DNA of 64,000 nt from Hydra vulgaris (Eukaryota; Cnidaria; Hydrozoa; Anthoathecata; Hydridae): assembly GCF_038396675.1 (NCBI RefSeq), contig NC_088934.1, positions 1,630,001 to 1,694,000 of the forward strand, in the 5' to 3' direction. The number at the start of each line of letters is the position of its first letter. Position 1 is the stretch's first letter. Shown here piece by piece: positions 11,901 through 62,292 of this stretch. The notes beneath the pieces were generated by a model that was given only the letters and a program-made list of their open reading frames with translations, was not told the origin of the DNA and searched no databases. The translations under genes were made by a program, and so were the position numbers.

Positions 11901-13406
11901 AGTTTTTTCAGAATTGATAATTGTATCAATGAAAGTTCTTAGTTCTGTTCAGTAATAAATTCGTGTTTCATAAATATCAGCTAGCATACAGCTACTTAAT
12001 AATCATCACCTGTTTCATTTTGAATATGCTCATGAATAAGCCATTTATTACCATGTAATTTCAACATTTGCCTCACATTATTTTCTTGCTCATTATCTAA
12101 TTTCCTATTTTTTGGAAGCCTTTCTATAATTTCCTAAATAATCGAAAACAATGAAAATTAAATAAATAATTTAAAAATTATTATTTGAACATAAACTAAT
12201 AAAATAAAAACTATACTAAAATATAAACTTGTCTTAAGAAAAAATTAAATGTCATTTAAAAATTTCTTCCAAGAAACTTATTATATTATTAAAATCTAAA
12301 TTATTTAAGTTTAAATAATGAGCTACTTTATTAATACTAAAAAGGATATCAATATAAATTTGGTAATAATAAACCAAATGAATAGTTTTGAAAAACTTTT
12401 ATTGGTTCTATATTAAGTATATGAATTAAATATTCTCTATAATCATCAAATGTTAACACTTTAAAAATGTTTTACTTTATTGTCTTTATGTTATGTTGTA
12501 ATTTTTTTACATTCATCATTTTTAATTATAATGATTTTTGTTTCATAAAAAAAATTTTTTGCCATAAAAAAAATAGCATACAAAAAAAGATTTCAAATAA
12601 TATAATTTCTATAAAATAAAATTTTTATTTATACATTTAAAAAATTTGTCTAAAGCTGAGAAGGATGTAATCAATTAGTTTCTTGGGACATATTCTGAAA
12701 TAATTACAATATCAAATAATTATTTGATTTTTGAACTCACATTTATATATTAAAATACCAGTATATATTAAAAAAGTACTTACTCGATGATCAAATACTA
12801 AATAAAAATTTTTTTACCTTATCAATTGCATGATTGTGCTCATTAATAACTTTGGTAACACAGAGCTGTTCTCCATCTTCACTAACACCAATGCAAATAG
12901 TAAACGGACATTTAATGTTATATGTGCTAACAATCAATGATAAAAATAAAGTTAACATCCTTTGTTAAACTAAATCAGATTTTATGAAGTAAAACAGCTA
13001 AATTATCGTTAGCAAAAAAGACTGAAGAAAAAATAAATTAAAATATCGTTAGCAAAAAAGACTGAAGAAAAAATAAATTAAAAAATTTTCGAGACTTTAA
13101 CTACAATCTTTTTTTATTTTTTATTTTCTTATACAAATTTAAATAAAATACTCATTTTCAGACGTACCTTTGATTTGGACGAATACCTTTTGATCTTGAC
13201 TTAAACTGGCGCCCACCATGATAACAACAATACGTTAGATAATAATATTTTAATTCTTTATTGATATAGCGCTTTAATCCTTTTTTGATTGCTAAATCAA
13301 TGGTTCGACTGTCTCGAACATATAATGATAAAAAATACGATCGTTCATACTCTAGTATTGCCTGCTTAAGCTCGCTGAAACTATTAAATACACTACCAAC
13401 ATCCAT
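8539..13406 (-). CDS. FAR1-MULE-SWIM-PHD protein (MULE transposase or ZSWIM-like gene), 7 exons
   Basis: Seven phase-consistent GT/AG exons join to 951 codons plus stop with no internal break. Residues 1 to about 120 form a FAR1/WRKY-GCM1-like zinc domain (CCYHGGRQFKSRSKG, then KCPFTICIG and EHNH). The MULE transposase core follows, with candidate catalytic residues Asp about 228 (LIDATYK), Asp about 291 (FTDKD), a CLFH motif at about 312-315, and Glu about 405 (NRLESVNRR). A SWIM finger (CHC...CKH) lies at about 511-525. Residues 890-940 are a PHD-type finger (CPIC, CKSC, HFKC, CDKC). FAR1, ZSWIM and MuDR proteins share the first three parts; the PHD end is less usual. All key residues are kept, so it is either an active or recently active transposase or a domesticated DNA-binding gene. 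An AATAAA signal overlaps the stop and another lies at 8,521-8,526. Confidence 0.85.
9033..9219 (-). CDS. MULE gene exon 6 (basic linker)
   Basis: Encodes NIKDLKFPSKIHSRGRPK and TAIGLCKRKRKC, a basic stretch with an AT-hook-like RGRPK core and a likely nuclear localisation signal. The same 'RGRPK...TAIGL' motif is known after SWIM domains in related proteins. Confidence 0.8.
9508..11213 (-). CDS. MULE gene exon 5 (transposase core and SWIM finger)
   Basis: This 1,706-bp exon holds the whole DDE core and the SWIM zinc finger, then a low-complexity acidic/polar tail up to ENPIEDSEER. It starts with two bases completing a Gly codon and ends in phase 0 at a GTAGGA donor. Confidence 0.9.
11534..11632 (-). 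CDS. MULE gene exon 4
   Basis: Encodes GKKITLKDIHNLASKEKG, the family's 'TLKDIHNL' block just before the MULE core. The donor GTTTGT is weaker than the others. Confidence 0.8.
12010..12133 (-). CDS. MULE gene exon 3
   Basis: Encodes ERLPKNRKLDNEQENNVRQM and IHEHIQNET, the spacer between the DNA-binding and transposase domains in this family. Flanked by TTTAG and GTGATG. Confidence 0.8.
12818..12926 (-). CDS. MULE gene exon 2 (FAR1-like zinc ligands)
   Basis: Encodes TYNIKCPFTICIG and VINEHNHAIDK, the C and HxH ligands that complete the FAR1/WRKY-GCM1-like domain. The acceptor GTTAG and donor GTAAAA restore the frame from exon 1. Confidence 0.85.
13168..13406 (-). CDS. MULE gene exon 1 (start codon, FAR1-like domain first half)
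   Basis: Begins with ATG at 13,406 (MDVGSVFNSFSELK), about 90 bp inside the terminal repeat at 13,495. It encodes the first zinc ligands and ends after two bases of a codon at a GTACGT donor. The FxSFxELxxxIxxYE opening is typical of ZSWIM/FAR1-like proteins, which supports this start. Confidence 0.85.
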
Positions 13407-13494
13407 TCTTGATACAAATATGGTATGTTATAAAAAATATTTATAGCACTAACAATTTTCAAATGCGGACGTCTTGAAAAATAACAAATAGTTA

Positions 13495-13575
13495 CGTATT
13501 AGCTAGAACCCAGACTAGCCGGTACTATAGCAGCTGGCGCTAGAAATCCAGCAGCCGGTACCGCAGCCACTGCCT
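13495..13575. repeat. Possible right terminal inverted repeat of the MULE element
   Basis: Inverted near-copy of window positions 1-52. It contains GCCGGTAC twice (near 13,525 and 13,553) and CTAGAACCCAGACTAG. It sits about 90 bp upstream of the ATG of the MULE gene, so it may also hold the gene's promoter. LINE sequence starts directly after it. Confidence 0.55.
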
Positions 13576-13940
13576 TTAACAAACAGTTCGCTAAATACTA
13601 AATTTGAATCAGGCCTTTTTATTGCAGACTTTTCTGATCATTTTCCGGTTTTCCATATAGCACGCGAAGTACAATCTAATATTGACAATAAAAAAAATCT
13701 TTGTGACTTACAGAAATCTTTCTATAAAAAACCTAAATAATTTAAAAAAAAAACTCCAAATAGAGCGATGGGACAACGTTTATTCATCAACAGATTCTAA
13801 TATTGCTTTTGATAATTTCTCAAGTACATTTCAAAATATCTTTGATAATATATGCCCAAAAATAACTACCGAAATAAAAAACAAAGGATATAAGAATCCA
13901 TGGATGACAATAACTTTAATTAAAGCATCAAAAAGAATAC

Positions 13941-14147
13941 AAAAAATCTTTGTGACTTACAGAAATCTTTCTGTAAAAAACCTAACTTGAATTTAATAAA
14001 GCAATTATTGAACTTAAACGCAACAAGTCATGTGGATATGATGCTATTTCCAGTAATGTAGCTATTTATGTTATGGACAGCATTTGTAAACCATTATTTT
14101 ATTTAATATCATCTTCATTTGAAAATAGTATATTCCCTGATAAACTT
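13941..14147 (+). repeat. Patchwork insertion copied from two parts of the same LINE
   Basis: 13,941-13,985 copies 13,691-13,735, and 13,984-14,147 copies 14,534-14,697, each with only a few changes. The two copies are joined head to tail and interrupt the frame between KASKRIQK and VKFLKSKNKDDEK. Orientation is the same as in the sources. Confidence 0.85.
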
Positions 14148-15221
14148 TACGTAAAATTTTTAAAATCAAAAAATAAAGATGATGAAAAAATCTACAAAAA
14201 TTATAAAAAGTTTTTTCAACATAATATAAAAGAAGCAAAAATAAGATATTTTTCTAATCAGCTTGATAAGCATAAATTCAATATAAAAAGCACTTGGGCT
14301 GTTATAAACCAACTAACAGTAAGAGAAAAAAAGAAGCATACTTGCTTACCACAAAAATTAATTTCCGATAAAAAAAATTATAACAAGTGAAACAAATATA
14401 TGTCAAGAATTTAACAAATATTTTGTTAATGTAGGCCCCTCTCTTGCTTCTAACATTGCGCAACCAAATAAAACATTTTATAATTTTATGGGAGAAAAAC
14501 CCAACACTAGTATAAATAATGAAAAGATAACTAAACTTGAATTTAATAAAGCAATTATTGAACTTAAACGCAACAAGTCATGTGGATATGATGGTATTTC
14601 CAGTAATGTAGCTATATATGTTATGGACAGCATTTGTAAACCATTATTTTATTTAATATCATCTTCATTTGAAAATAGTATATTCCCTGACAAACTTAAA
14701 TTAGTCAAAATTAATCCCATTCTCAAAAAAAGGTGATTGCAATAATATTTCTAACTACCGACCTATTTCTCTACTCCCAGTTTTTTCAAAAGTATATGAG
14801 AGAGTAATTTATAATAGAGTTAATAAGTACTTTACATTAAACAATTTATTATACAAAAATCAGTTTGGATTTCAAAGCAATTGCTCTACTGATCATACTA
14901 TTATTAAACTTGCTAACAAAATATATAAGTCGTTTGATAGTGATGAACTGGTATTAGGAGTTTTTGTTGATCTTTCCAAGGCCTTTGATACAGTTGATCA
15001 CAGTATTTTACTTTCCAAGCTAAAATCTTACGGCATAATAGGCACAACATTTAAGTGGATTCAAAACTACTACTTTCTAACAGAAAGCAATTTGTACTAC
15101 TAGAAAAGTCAGGAGCCCTGGATATTACGTGTGGAGTTCCTCAGGGTTCAATCCTAGGTCCATTATTATTTTTAATATATTTTAACGATATGCATAAAGC
15201 TTCCCAAAAATATCTACAATT

Positions 15222-16064
15222 ATGTATGCTGACGATACAAATTTATTTTTTAATCATCCTAATGCAAAGACTTTGTTTGAAACTATGAACATTGAACTCG
15301 AAAATTTCAACCTCTGGTTCATAGCAAATAAATTATCCCTAAATTGTAAAAAAACTAGCTTTACTCTATTTCATAAAAAAAAACAATCAATTAATCTTCC
15401 GTTAAAGCTGCCTAAACTGTTTATTAATAAAAATCAAATTAAACGTGAAAAATACACAAAATTTTTGGGAGTACTTTTTGATGAAAATTTGTCATGGAGA
15501 AACCATATTGGTCTTCTTGAAATAAAGGTGTCCTCTGTAATAGGTGTTTTGTACAAGTCAAGACCTTTTCTCGATAGTAAATCACGTAATATGCTTTACT
15601 TTAGTCTTGTACATAGTCAGCTTTTGTACGCAAATATTGTATGGGCCAACACCCATAAAACCAAATTGCTAAAATTGCAAAGTCTGCAAAACCATGCATG
15701 CAAAGCAATTAATTATTTAAATAGGTTAGTAAACCCGGCCCCAGTGATGAAAAGCATGATGGTTCTAGATATTGAGAAACTTAACACATTACAGATATTA
15801 ATTTTTATGTATAAATATAAAAACAATCTTCTACCAAGCGTTTTTTCAGATAACTTTCTTATATCATTTTCTGAAAAATATAATCTGCGTTCAAATACCA
15901 GGAACGACTATCAACTAGGAAAAATTAAATCACAGCAGTCAAGTTTTCTAATTACAAACCGAGGTCCATCAATATGGAATTGTTTCCAAAATAAAAATAT
16001 TAAAGACCTAAAAAGCATTTCATCGTTTAAACAACAAACTAATATGCATCTCCTTAATTCCTGA
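15222..16064 (+). pseudogene. LINE reverse transcriptase C-terminal half
   Basis: An uninterrupted 280-residue frame starting at the catalytic YADD box and running through the thumb and C-terminal region to the natural stop. The upstream RT blocks are in other frames because of indels near 14,730 and 15,070-15,220. Confidence 0.8.
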
Positions 16065-16310
16065 CATATATATTATAGTTTACAGTATTTGTTTCAGATT
16101 TTTTTGTACTTTTCTTTTTATTTATTTTTTATTTTTTTCTTCTTCTTATGTGTTTTAATTTTATTAAATTTTTTATTTTTCTTTAAAAATTAAAGTGTTT
16201 TTTTTATTTTTATTTCAATGAGTGACTAAAGGGGCTCTATGAAAAGGTTGTGATGATAAACGCATCACCCTTACCTTCTTTGAGTCCCTGACTGATTTTA
16301 ACAGTATATA

Positions 16311-16851
16311 CAGGGGCGGATCCAGCATTTTTTGATCTTTGAGATAGCTAACTTCCAGACATGGAGCAAACTGCCCCAAATTTTGTGCCCCCCTGCCCCA
16401 AACGTGAGAGCAACAAGTTAATGAAATATTTTTTGTACTGTTCTCAACTAGACTTATATTCATCCATAAATTTTAAGTTTCATAGTATTATCTTTCAGCG
16501 TTTAAAAATAATGACCATATAAAATTTATAACCCCCTCAAATTGAGGGGGGTTTAAACTTTATATGGTCATAATTTTTGAAAGCTAAAATATTTTACTAT
16601 GAAATTTAAAATTTATGGATGAATATTAGTCTAGTTAAAAACAGTACAAAAAATATTTCATTAACTTGTTGCTCTCACGTTTGGGGCAGGGGGGGAACAA
16701 AATTAGGGGCTTTTTTGTTCCCAGCCTCCAATCATCGCAAGATTTTGCAAAGCATCCTTATTTGACATATGTATAAACATATAAATGTTTGGAGTTTGCT
16801 CCATGTCTGGAAGTTAGCTATCTCAAAGATCAAAAAATGCTGGATCCGCCC

Positions 16852-16854
<3 letters not shown>
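16311..16854. mobile_element. hAT-type foldback MITE with CAGGGGCGGATCCAGC ends
   Basis: The two halves are inverted copies: 16,311-16,535 pairs with about 16,545-16,854. Ends read CAGGGGCGGATCCAGC and its exact complement GCTGGATCCGCCCCTG. The centre is a C-rich/G-rich dyad near 16,530-16,550. No coding capacity. CAGGGGCGGA ends are typical of hAT-related MITEs. The flanks are AT repeats, so a target duplication cannot be judged. Confidence 0.8.

Positions 16855-16933
<79 letters not shown>
16855..16933. repeat. (AT)n microsatellite
   Basis: About 79 bp of AT dinucleotides directly abutting the MITE end. Confidence 0.9.
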
Positions 16934-16934
<1 letters not shown>

Positions 16935-16939
<5 letters not shown>

Positions 16940-17690
16940 ATTAAAAAGATTAAAAACGTTTTTTATGTTTACGATGTTGTTTATTTTATATGAAAAATTG
17001 TAATATTGTTTAATCAGCGAAATAAAAGTTAAATAAATAAAAAAAAATAATAAAAAATCTGATAATGAATGATGAAAGTTAACGTTGTCCATCACCAAGG
17101 TAAAATCTTCTTCCTCCCCTAAAATACTTTTAAGTGTATTTAAGAATCCTTTAAAGATATCTGCTGTCACTCCTACGCCACTTGATGACAATACATGTTA
17201 ATTTAGAGTCGTTCCTCGGAGACTGTATCCATGGTTTCTTATCATATGAAGATTGAACGGACTTTCATCAGTATAAATGATACTTTTGTAACGTTGTTTC
17301 AATTACAAGTTTAAATACCATGAATCATATGTTTTTAAAATTCTGTGACAAAATTTTAAAACATGTTCTTAAAATTTTGTATGTATAATTCAATTTCTTT
17401 AACCATTGCCATAATGTAGAGACATTGACATCAATTCTTAATTCTACCTTTATCTCCTTTAAATTATAGTTTCTGTTATCTCCAATTAACTCGTGTAGTT
17501 TATTTCTTATTTCCTCAACACAACCTGACTGTCGAAAACCACCTCTAATACCAGGATTGATATTACCTGTTGATATATATCTATGGACCAGGCGTCGTAG
17601 TGAAGTCTCACTTCTATGCACAAGTTCCGATACTTCTTCTACACTTTTCCCCATTGTTAATTACAAGATCAAATTTTTTACTTCAACATT
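16935..17690 (-). pseudogene. Tc1/IS630-type transposase remnant
   Basis: Minus-strand frames give, in order, an N-terminal helix-turn-helix (GKSVEEVSELVHRSETSLRR, from 17,654), a second HTH-like segment, then YTDESPFNLHMIRNHGYS and a DDE-type VMDNVNFHHS motif near 17,080. Stops and frame changes near 17,325 and 17,200 break it, and the C-terminal catalytic residue is lost into AT-rich DNA at 16,935-17,050. Confidence 0.65.
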
Positions 17691-17825
17691 AATTTCTGAG
17701 CGTTGGCGTCGTGCGTTATTTATTTCAGAGTTTTAAAAAGTTAAAGAGAAAACAGGCTTAAATTGTATATAAGGAAGTTAAATTAAATGAAGCAATAAAA
17801 GCAAAACTATTTATCATGATAAATA

Positions 17826-17945
17826 AAAACCGTCAGATTAAATGCAAAAAACCGCCAGATTAAATGAAAAAATCCACCAGATTCGTGCAAAAAACCACCA
17901 GATAAAATGCAAAAACCGGTAATTCTTAAAAAAAAACGGGTTTCT
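17826..17945. repeat. Short degenerate tandem repeat (CCRCCAGATTAAATGCAAAAA type)
   Basis: Four imperfect units of about 23-27 bp, each with CC-CCAGAT followed by A-rich sequence. Confidence 0.6.
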
Positions 17946-18000
17946 GCCAAAAAATCGGGTCTCAGAAACCATAGTGCATTATGATATATTACTTAAACTT

Positions 18001-18130
18001 GTACAAAGGGGTTCTATGAAAAGATTGTGATAACGTAATCTTATCCTTATCTTTTTTTAGCCCCTATCTACTTTAATTTTATTTTGTTGAATTTTCAGTA
18101 TATACTTTTATATTTTATTTATGTTATCTA
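18001..18130 (+). mobile_element. LINE 3' tail fragment
   Basis: AAAGGGGTTCTATGAAAAG, GTGATAACG and CAGTATATA match the 3' tail of the LINE at about 16,225-16,310 in the same order. It is probably a strongly 5'-truncated copy. A GAAGAAGAAG run follows at about 18,180. Confidence 0.5.
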
Positions 18131-18426
18131 AATGCATACGAGCATTGAAAAAAAAAATATTAATACGATGTTAAACAAAAGAAGAAGAAGAAGAAAAAAG
18201 AAAGAATGGCAAAACGTGAAATGCGTTCACAACGAAGATTTCTCCAAAGAATAGAAGTTTATACGGTGGGGTAAATCTCAATATTATTTTTTTGTGATCA
18301 AAATGGTCTAAATTTTTTATTTAGATTGTTGTGTATCCTGGTTTTTTCATAAGTGTTGCTTAAAATAAAGATTTCTCATAATTTATGCGAAAAAAAAATT
18401 ATTTTTTTTGTGTATTAGTGCAAAAT

Positions 18427-18620
18427 CTTTTTTTTATTTTGTTATTTAGGTGCCCCAAGAAGACCTAACGGACTTGTCACAGAGCACCGCGGAAGTGCAT
18501 TTAACTAGGAAGTATACGCCTCCTTCCTTATTGTGACGCGAATATATGTCCAGAGTTCGTTTAGAACCTGGATCTTCTACTTCTAAAGCAAGCGCTCTAA
18601 CCTCTGCGCCACAGCTGCTA
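18427..18620 (-). mobile_element. tRNA-derived SINE, second family
   Basis: On the minus strand it begins AGCTGTGGCGCAGAGGTTAG with a good RNA polymerase III A box. It continues with a TTTAGA anticodon-loop-like segment, then a B-box-like GATCCAGGTTCTAAACG. The body has no similarity I can see to the CAT-anticodon SINE at 5,162 and 40,891. It ends in GGGGCACC and an A-rich tail. It lacks a complete acceptor stem, so it is not a tRNA gene. Confidence 0.65.
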
Positions 18621-19054
18621 TTTCAAAAAAAATTTCAGCACAAATGCGCAAAAAAAATAATCTTCTTTTACGCATTTGCGCTTAAATATTTTTTTGTGAA
18701 ATTATTTTTAATATAAACAGTAATTATGAAAAGACTAGGAACACAACAATCTAAAAAAAACTTAAAACCATTATAATCATATTAGAAAATTTTTTTTAAC
18801 AAAATATTGAGATTTATCTTTCGGTCAAAGCCAAATAATTTAGGAACAATTTGAGGTATTTTGCCGCTTGAGCACGAAGTAAACGTCAATATTTTTGGAT
18901 TTTTTTTTTGTAATAGCATTTTATTATATTTACCCCAAATTTTGCTTCGTGCGTATTCGCGTTTTGAAAATTTTATTTTTTTGAACACCCTTAATATAAA
19001 TATTCAAACATTTCAAAATTTTTGTTTTTCAACGCAAAGGCGCTATTTTGACTA

Positions 19055-20267
19055 GCCGCTGGAATAATTATATATATAAATATATTATATAATATAAATA
19101 TATTATATGTTTGATACCGTGCTTTTGCATTTGATGGCCTCTGAATTTTTTGCTCAGTGCAGTCTATTATACCTTCTACATTGTGTAACTTTCTAGAAAA
19201 ATGTCTTGCTTTATACAATAAATTTGTTTCTCGTGTGGGCCATAAAAGAAGAGGCTTTAACTCATTTCCAAAATAAGTAATCCAGGTTGTTAAGATACTT
19301 AAACAATAGGACTGGGAAATCGAAAATCTAAATGCTAGATCTTGAATAGCCAAATCTAATCGCAGTTTTATGCACATTAGCAGAATTTCATCCTGGATTG
19401 TTATAGTGCTTTTTCTTCCAGGCTTTTCTAGTTTTTTTGTTTTAATTTGAAAGTTTGTGAAAGTTTCCCCTTGTAGTAGCACCTTGTAGTAGTTTGTCAT
19501 ACTTTTTTTCCCCTTTACTAATTAAAAACATGAATACTTTTTTTGTGCACCCAGTATAAAACTTTATTAACCTATCAGAATGGCATACTCTGTCCCAACT
19601 AAACTCTGCTTGTGACTTCAATAAAAACTTACTCAACAAACGTTTTCGATGTTTTAATAACAAAGGTCTTTTAAGTAATCTTTTAGGAGTGTTAATAAAT
19701 ATTTGTAAGTCTTCCACGTCATTTGTTTTAGATACAAGAAAATATTTTCCAACAGGTAAAGCATAATCATGATCATAATGAATATTAATAGGCTCAGTAA
19801 ATTCTATTTGATCATGATTATCTTCGTTTTGATCATGACTACTCTGGTAACCAGCAACATACTTTTTTTTCTTAATTATGGATATCCGTTTTAATGGAGA
19901 TTTTCTTTTTTTTAACTTAATATCGTAACCATTTAAATACTCAGTAGGGTAAGGATAAACATCAGTAGGTCGTCCCATTTTAAAATGATTTGAGCAGACT
20001 GGAGAACGAAGAGAAATTCTAAAGTTACTCCTGAAAAGTCCAATTTTCGAGTTCCATTTAGGTAACATTTTAACGTCTTTGCATCTCCAAAACTTGCAAA
20101 CTACCATTAAAAAGTTTAATATGGTCTTTAATAATGTACTTTTCCGGATACCTTCTATCATTGCTACAGTTTTGAACAACGCAGTGATCACCCCCACCCA
20201 TGTATAGATAATTGTTTAATTCCTTTAAAATATTGTTTTGATTTGTTTGCGCCTCGGTTTCGCGCAA
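19055..20267 (-). pseudogene. THAP plus HTH plus DDE_4 transposase remnant (Harbinger/ISL2EU type)
   Basis: Minus strand, three consecutive pieces. A THAP-like C2CH zinc domain (CVVQNCSNDRR, then FWRCKDVKM, then SPVCSNHFKMGRPTDVYP) is split by a frameshift near 20,085. A basic linker follows. Next is an HTH_Tnp_4-like segment (IQDEILLMCIKLRLDLAIQD, FRFSISQSY, LLLWPTRE), and finally the first catalytic region (IIDCTEQKIQRPSNAKARYQ). Another frame break lies near 19,490. The remaining catalytic domain is missing, replaced by AT repeats at 19,060-19,110. The THAP/DDE_4 combination is known from ISL2EU-type Harbinger elements. Confidence 0.7.
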
Positions 20268-20900
20268 AATTAATAGCGAAATGGTCTATTAAGACTGTAT
20301 TACGTTTTGACACGAGTTTCGGTTTCATTCTCCTTCCAGCTAATCCTAGCTATTATACCTCCTTGGTTTTCTCCATCGTTCGATTCATTTTTAATAGCTT
20401 CTTTTTTTGTTCTTGTGAAAATAGTATTTTTTTAATGAAGGAGCTCAGCGGTTTTAGGTTTATTCATGAGTTTAATAATACAGTTTTGTACATTTTTTAC
20501 AAAATCGTAACACTGTTTGCTGTATGCAAATCTAAATTGTGCGTGGATTTTGAATATTTAAAACTAGGGTAACCAAAGCATATGAAGTTGTTAAAACCAT
20601 ATGAATTTTTTTGAATTTTATAATTTAATTAATACGCCTTAAAGTGTTCCAGCTACCCACTGTAAAGCGGTTTTCAATCTGGTATTAGGTACATATATTT
20701 CTGCTAAAATTGACTTCAAAAGTTCCGTTTTTATTCTTCACTTTATTAAAACTTAAATGTAAAAAAAAAATAGAAGTGGGGATAGTTTTAACCTGGAGAT
20801 AACCTATAGAGAGCAGCAAAATATTCTGAACAATTTCCATCAAATTTTTTTTAGATTTTTGAAAGAACTCATGTAAATCGAATTATTTGTATTTAGCTTA
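20268..20900. other. Non-coding stretch downstream of the synthetase gene
   Basis: No gene supported. CTAGGGTAACCAAAGC at about 20,565 resembles the complement of TTTGGTAACCCTAG at about 55,768, which suggests a short hAT/MITE terminal fragment. Confidence 0.4.
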
Positions 20901-20901
20901 T

Positions 20902-20907
20902 TTTATT
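20902..20907 (-). terminator. Polyadenylation signal AATAAA of the synthetase gene
   Basis: TTTATT on the plus strand gives AATAAA on the minus strand, about 86 nt downstream of the stop codon at 20,993. Confidence 0.5.
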
Positions 20908-20992
20908 ATTATTGTTTTTAATCGTGAAAATGTACATTTTTTTGATTGCAAGAAGCGATTGTTGTTATTAATTACTGCCAATTATAATTCGT

Positions 20993-60935
<39,943 letters not shown>

Positions 60936-61130
60936 TAATTTATGAACCAAGCATGCGGTTCAAAAATTGCTTTACAAATAAAGACAAACAGCTGTTACTC
61001 ATTCAAAAACAATACACAACAGATAATCCCTGATTAGTCTTATCAGCACAAAGAGAAAGTGATGGTGTACGTATTAGCGTGATCAACTTCAAACGTGGTA
61101 AGTTTAAGCTGAAATAGAGGATATAAAAAG

Positions 61131-61295
61131 ATGGCCGACGATTTATTACAAAACGTGGACTCAACGTTAAGGAAAAAGAGAGATTATAAAAAGAGAAATG
61201 TAAAAAGTAACAATGATGATAAAAGCATTTTAAAATGTATCAAAAGCCCGACGAGGATTGTTCTGAATTGTAGGCGTATAGGAGGGCGGAAATAA
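61131..61295 (+). CDS. Small ORF or first exon divergent from AARS
   Basis: ATG at 61,131 opens 54 codons (MADDLLQNVDSTLRKKRDYK, then a Lys/Arg-rich segment to RRIGGRK) ending with TAA at 61,293. The acidic start followed by a very basic stretch and the strong start context suggest a real N-terminus. A donor such as GTAAAA near 61,200 could join it to exons beyond the window. I recognise no family. Confidence 0.35.
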   Translation: MADDLLQNVDSTLRKKRDYKKRNVKSNNDDKSILKCIKSPTRIVLNCRRIGGRK

Positions 61296-61583
61296 GTAGT
61301 TACTTTTTTGCTAACTCAGATTTTTTTTTCTTCGTTGGATAAAAATGAACTGAAGTTCTTAAAAACTCTTTCAAGCTTTAAGGCAAAAACATCTTTATAT
61401 CCGAAAACTACAAACTTAGTGGTCGTCCATACGTTCGTTTTTGAGATACCCTTCCCCCTCCCCCCACCTTTTTTTATTAATTAAAAAAGCTTTCATTTAG
61501 GAAAAATTGTTTAAGCAACCGTCCTTAGATTAGATTAACGTTACGGTCTAGGAGGGGGAGGGGGTGGATTTAGTGGTTTTGTG
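61296..61583. other. Non-coding stretch with G/C-run dyad
   Basis: CCTTCCCCCTCCCCCCACC near 61,449 and TAGGAGGGGGAGGGGGTGG near 61,549 form an imperfect inverted pair. Confidence 0.45.
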
Positions 61584-61589
61584 GGGACG

Positions 61590-62292
61590 CACAGTGGGGC
61601 AGAATAGCTTTAAAAAGTAATTTTTGTTTTGTTTTGTACTTTTAAGTTAAATAATTATTTTAGGCGTACTTGTTAGACTTAGGAAAAAAAACTCCATAGC
61701 TTTTAAACATTTATTTACAATTGTCAGACGTATTTTTAATGTATTTTCGAGTAATTTTGAGTAGAGTTTTTTAAAAAACACACAAAAGGGCTCAATAAGT
61801 ACAACAAAAAAAAAAATTTATACCATCTGTAATCATCAGCAGTTTCATAAAAAAAATATTTGAAACTGTCTCTAAGTGAGGACATAAACTAAAAGCGCAT
61901 TGTTTGAAAAAATTAAATAAAAATTAAATACTTTAAAAGCACTTTTTTAAAAGGCCTATTGAAAGGCCTTTAAAGCTATTTTTTCATTAGCAAAAGATAG
62001 CTGCAAATCTAAAATTGAAAATTCTCTAGGAAATTTTAACAAATACTTAAGCTTAAACACTATAAAAACAAAGTAGTTCTAATAACTCGCGCAAGCGAGT
62101 TAGTTTTTAAACAAAAGAATTAAGCTAGATTATGGGTTCTAAAAGGTTAAAGGTTAGTCCTACCCTGAAAAAAAAAACACGCGGATAAGATGGACTAGAG
62201 ACTCTTTTATACATTACCACCTAAAAATGTTTCATAATGCCTTTTTTCATTTTCGTCAAATGTTCCGTTTTGAAGCAATTTTGCCCCACTAT
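61590..62292. mobile_element. MITE of about 0.7 kb with CAGTGGGGCA-type ends
   Basis: Ends ACAGTGGGGCAGAATAGCTT and AAGCAATTTTGCCCCACTAT are imperfect inverted repeats. Both sides carry GGGACG (61,584-61,589 and 62,293-62,298), a 6-bp target duplication. No coding capacity in between; GGCCTATTGAAAGGCC near 61,952 is an internal dyad. Confidence 0.7.

Larger units (their letters stand above)
13576..16210 (+). mobile_element. CR1/L2-type LINE, 5'-truncated and rearranged
   Basis: Starts inside the endonuclease domain (GLFIADFSDHFPVF) right next to the repeat at 13,495-13,575. It continues through RT blocks: NKSCGYDGISS, NYRPISLLPVFSK, FVDLSKAFDTVDHS, VPQGSILGPLLF, YADDTNLFF, KFLGVLFDENLSWRNHI. 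The C-terminal region runs to a stop at 16,062-16,064, followed by a T-rich 3' tail. At least two frameshifts, plus a block of copied sequence at 13,941-14,147, break the reading frame, so it is inactive. Confidence 0.85.

Noticed and set aside
16215..16463. 82-aa minus-strand ORF
   Set aside because: Lies across the end of a foldback MITE; such frames recur wherever the MITE does and are not genes.
16311..16862. Target duplication of the foldback MITE
   Set aside because: The flanks are AGTATATA and ATATATAT; similarity cannot be separated from the adjacent AT microsatellite.
18560..18620. tRNA gene on the minus strand
   Set aside because: Good A box but no closed cloverleaf; it is the head of a second SINE family.
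60936..60950. AARS start at 60,950
   Set aside because: The codon there is TTG, not ATG; the first in-frame ATG is at 60,935.
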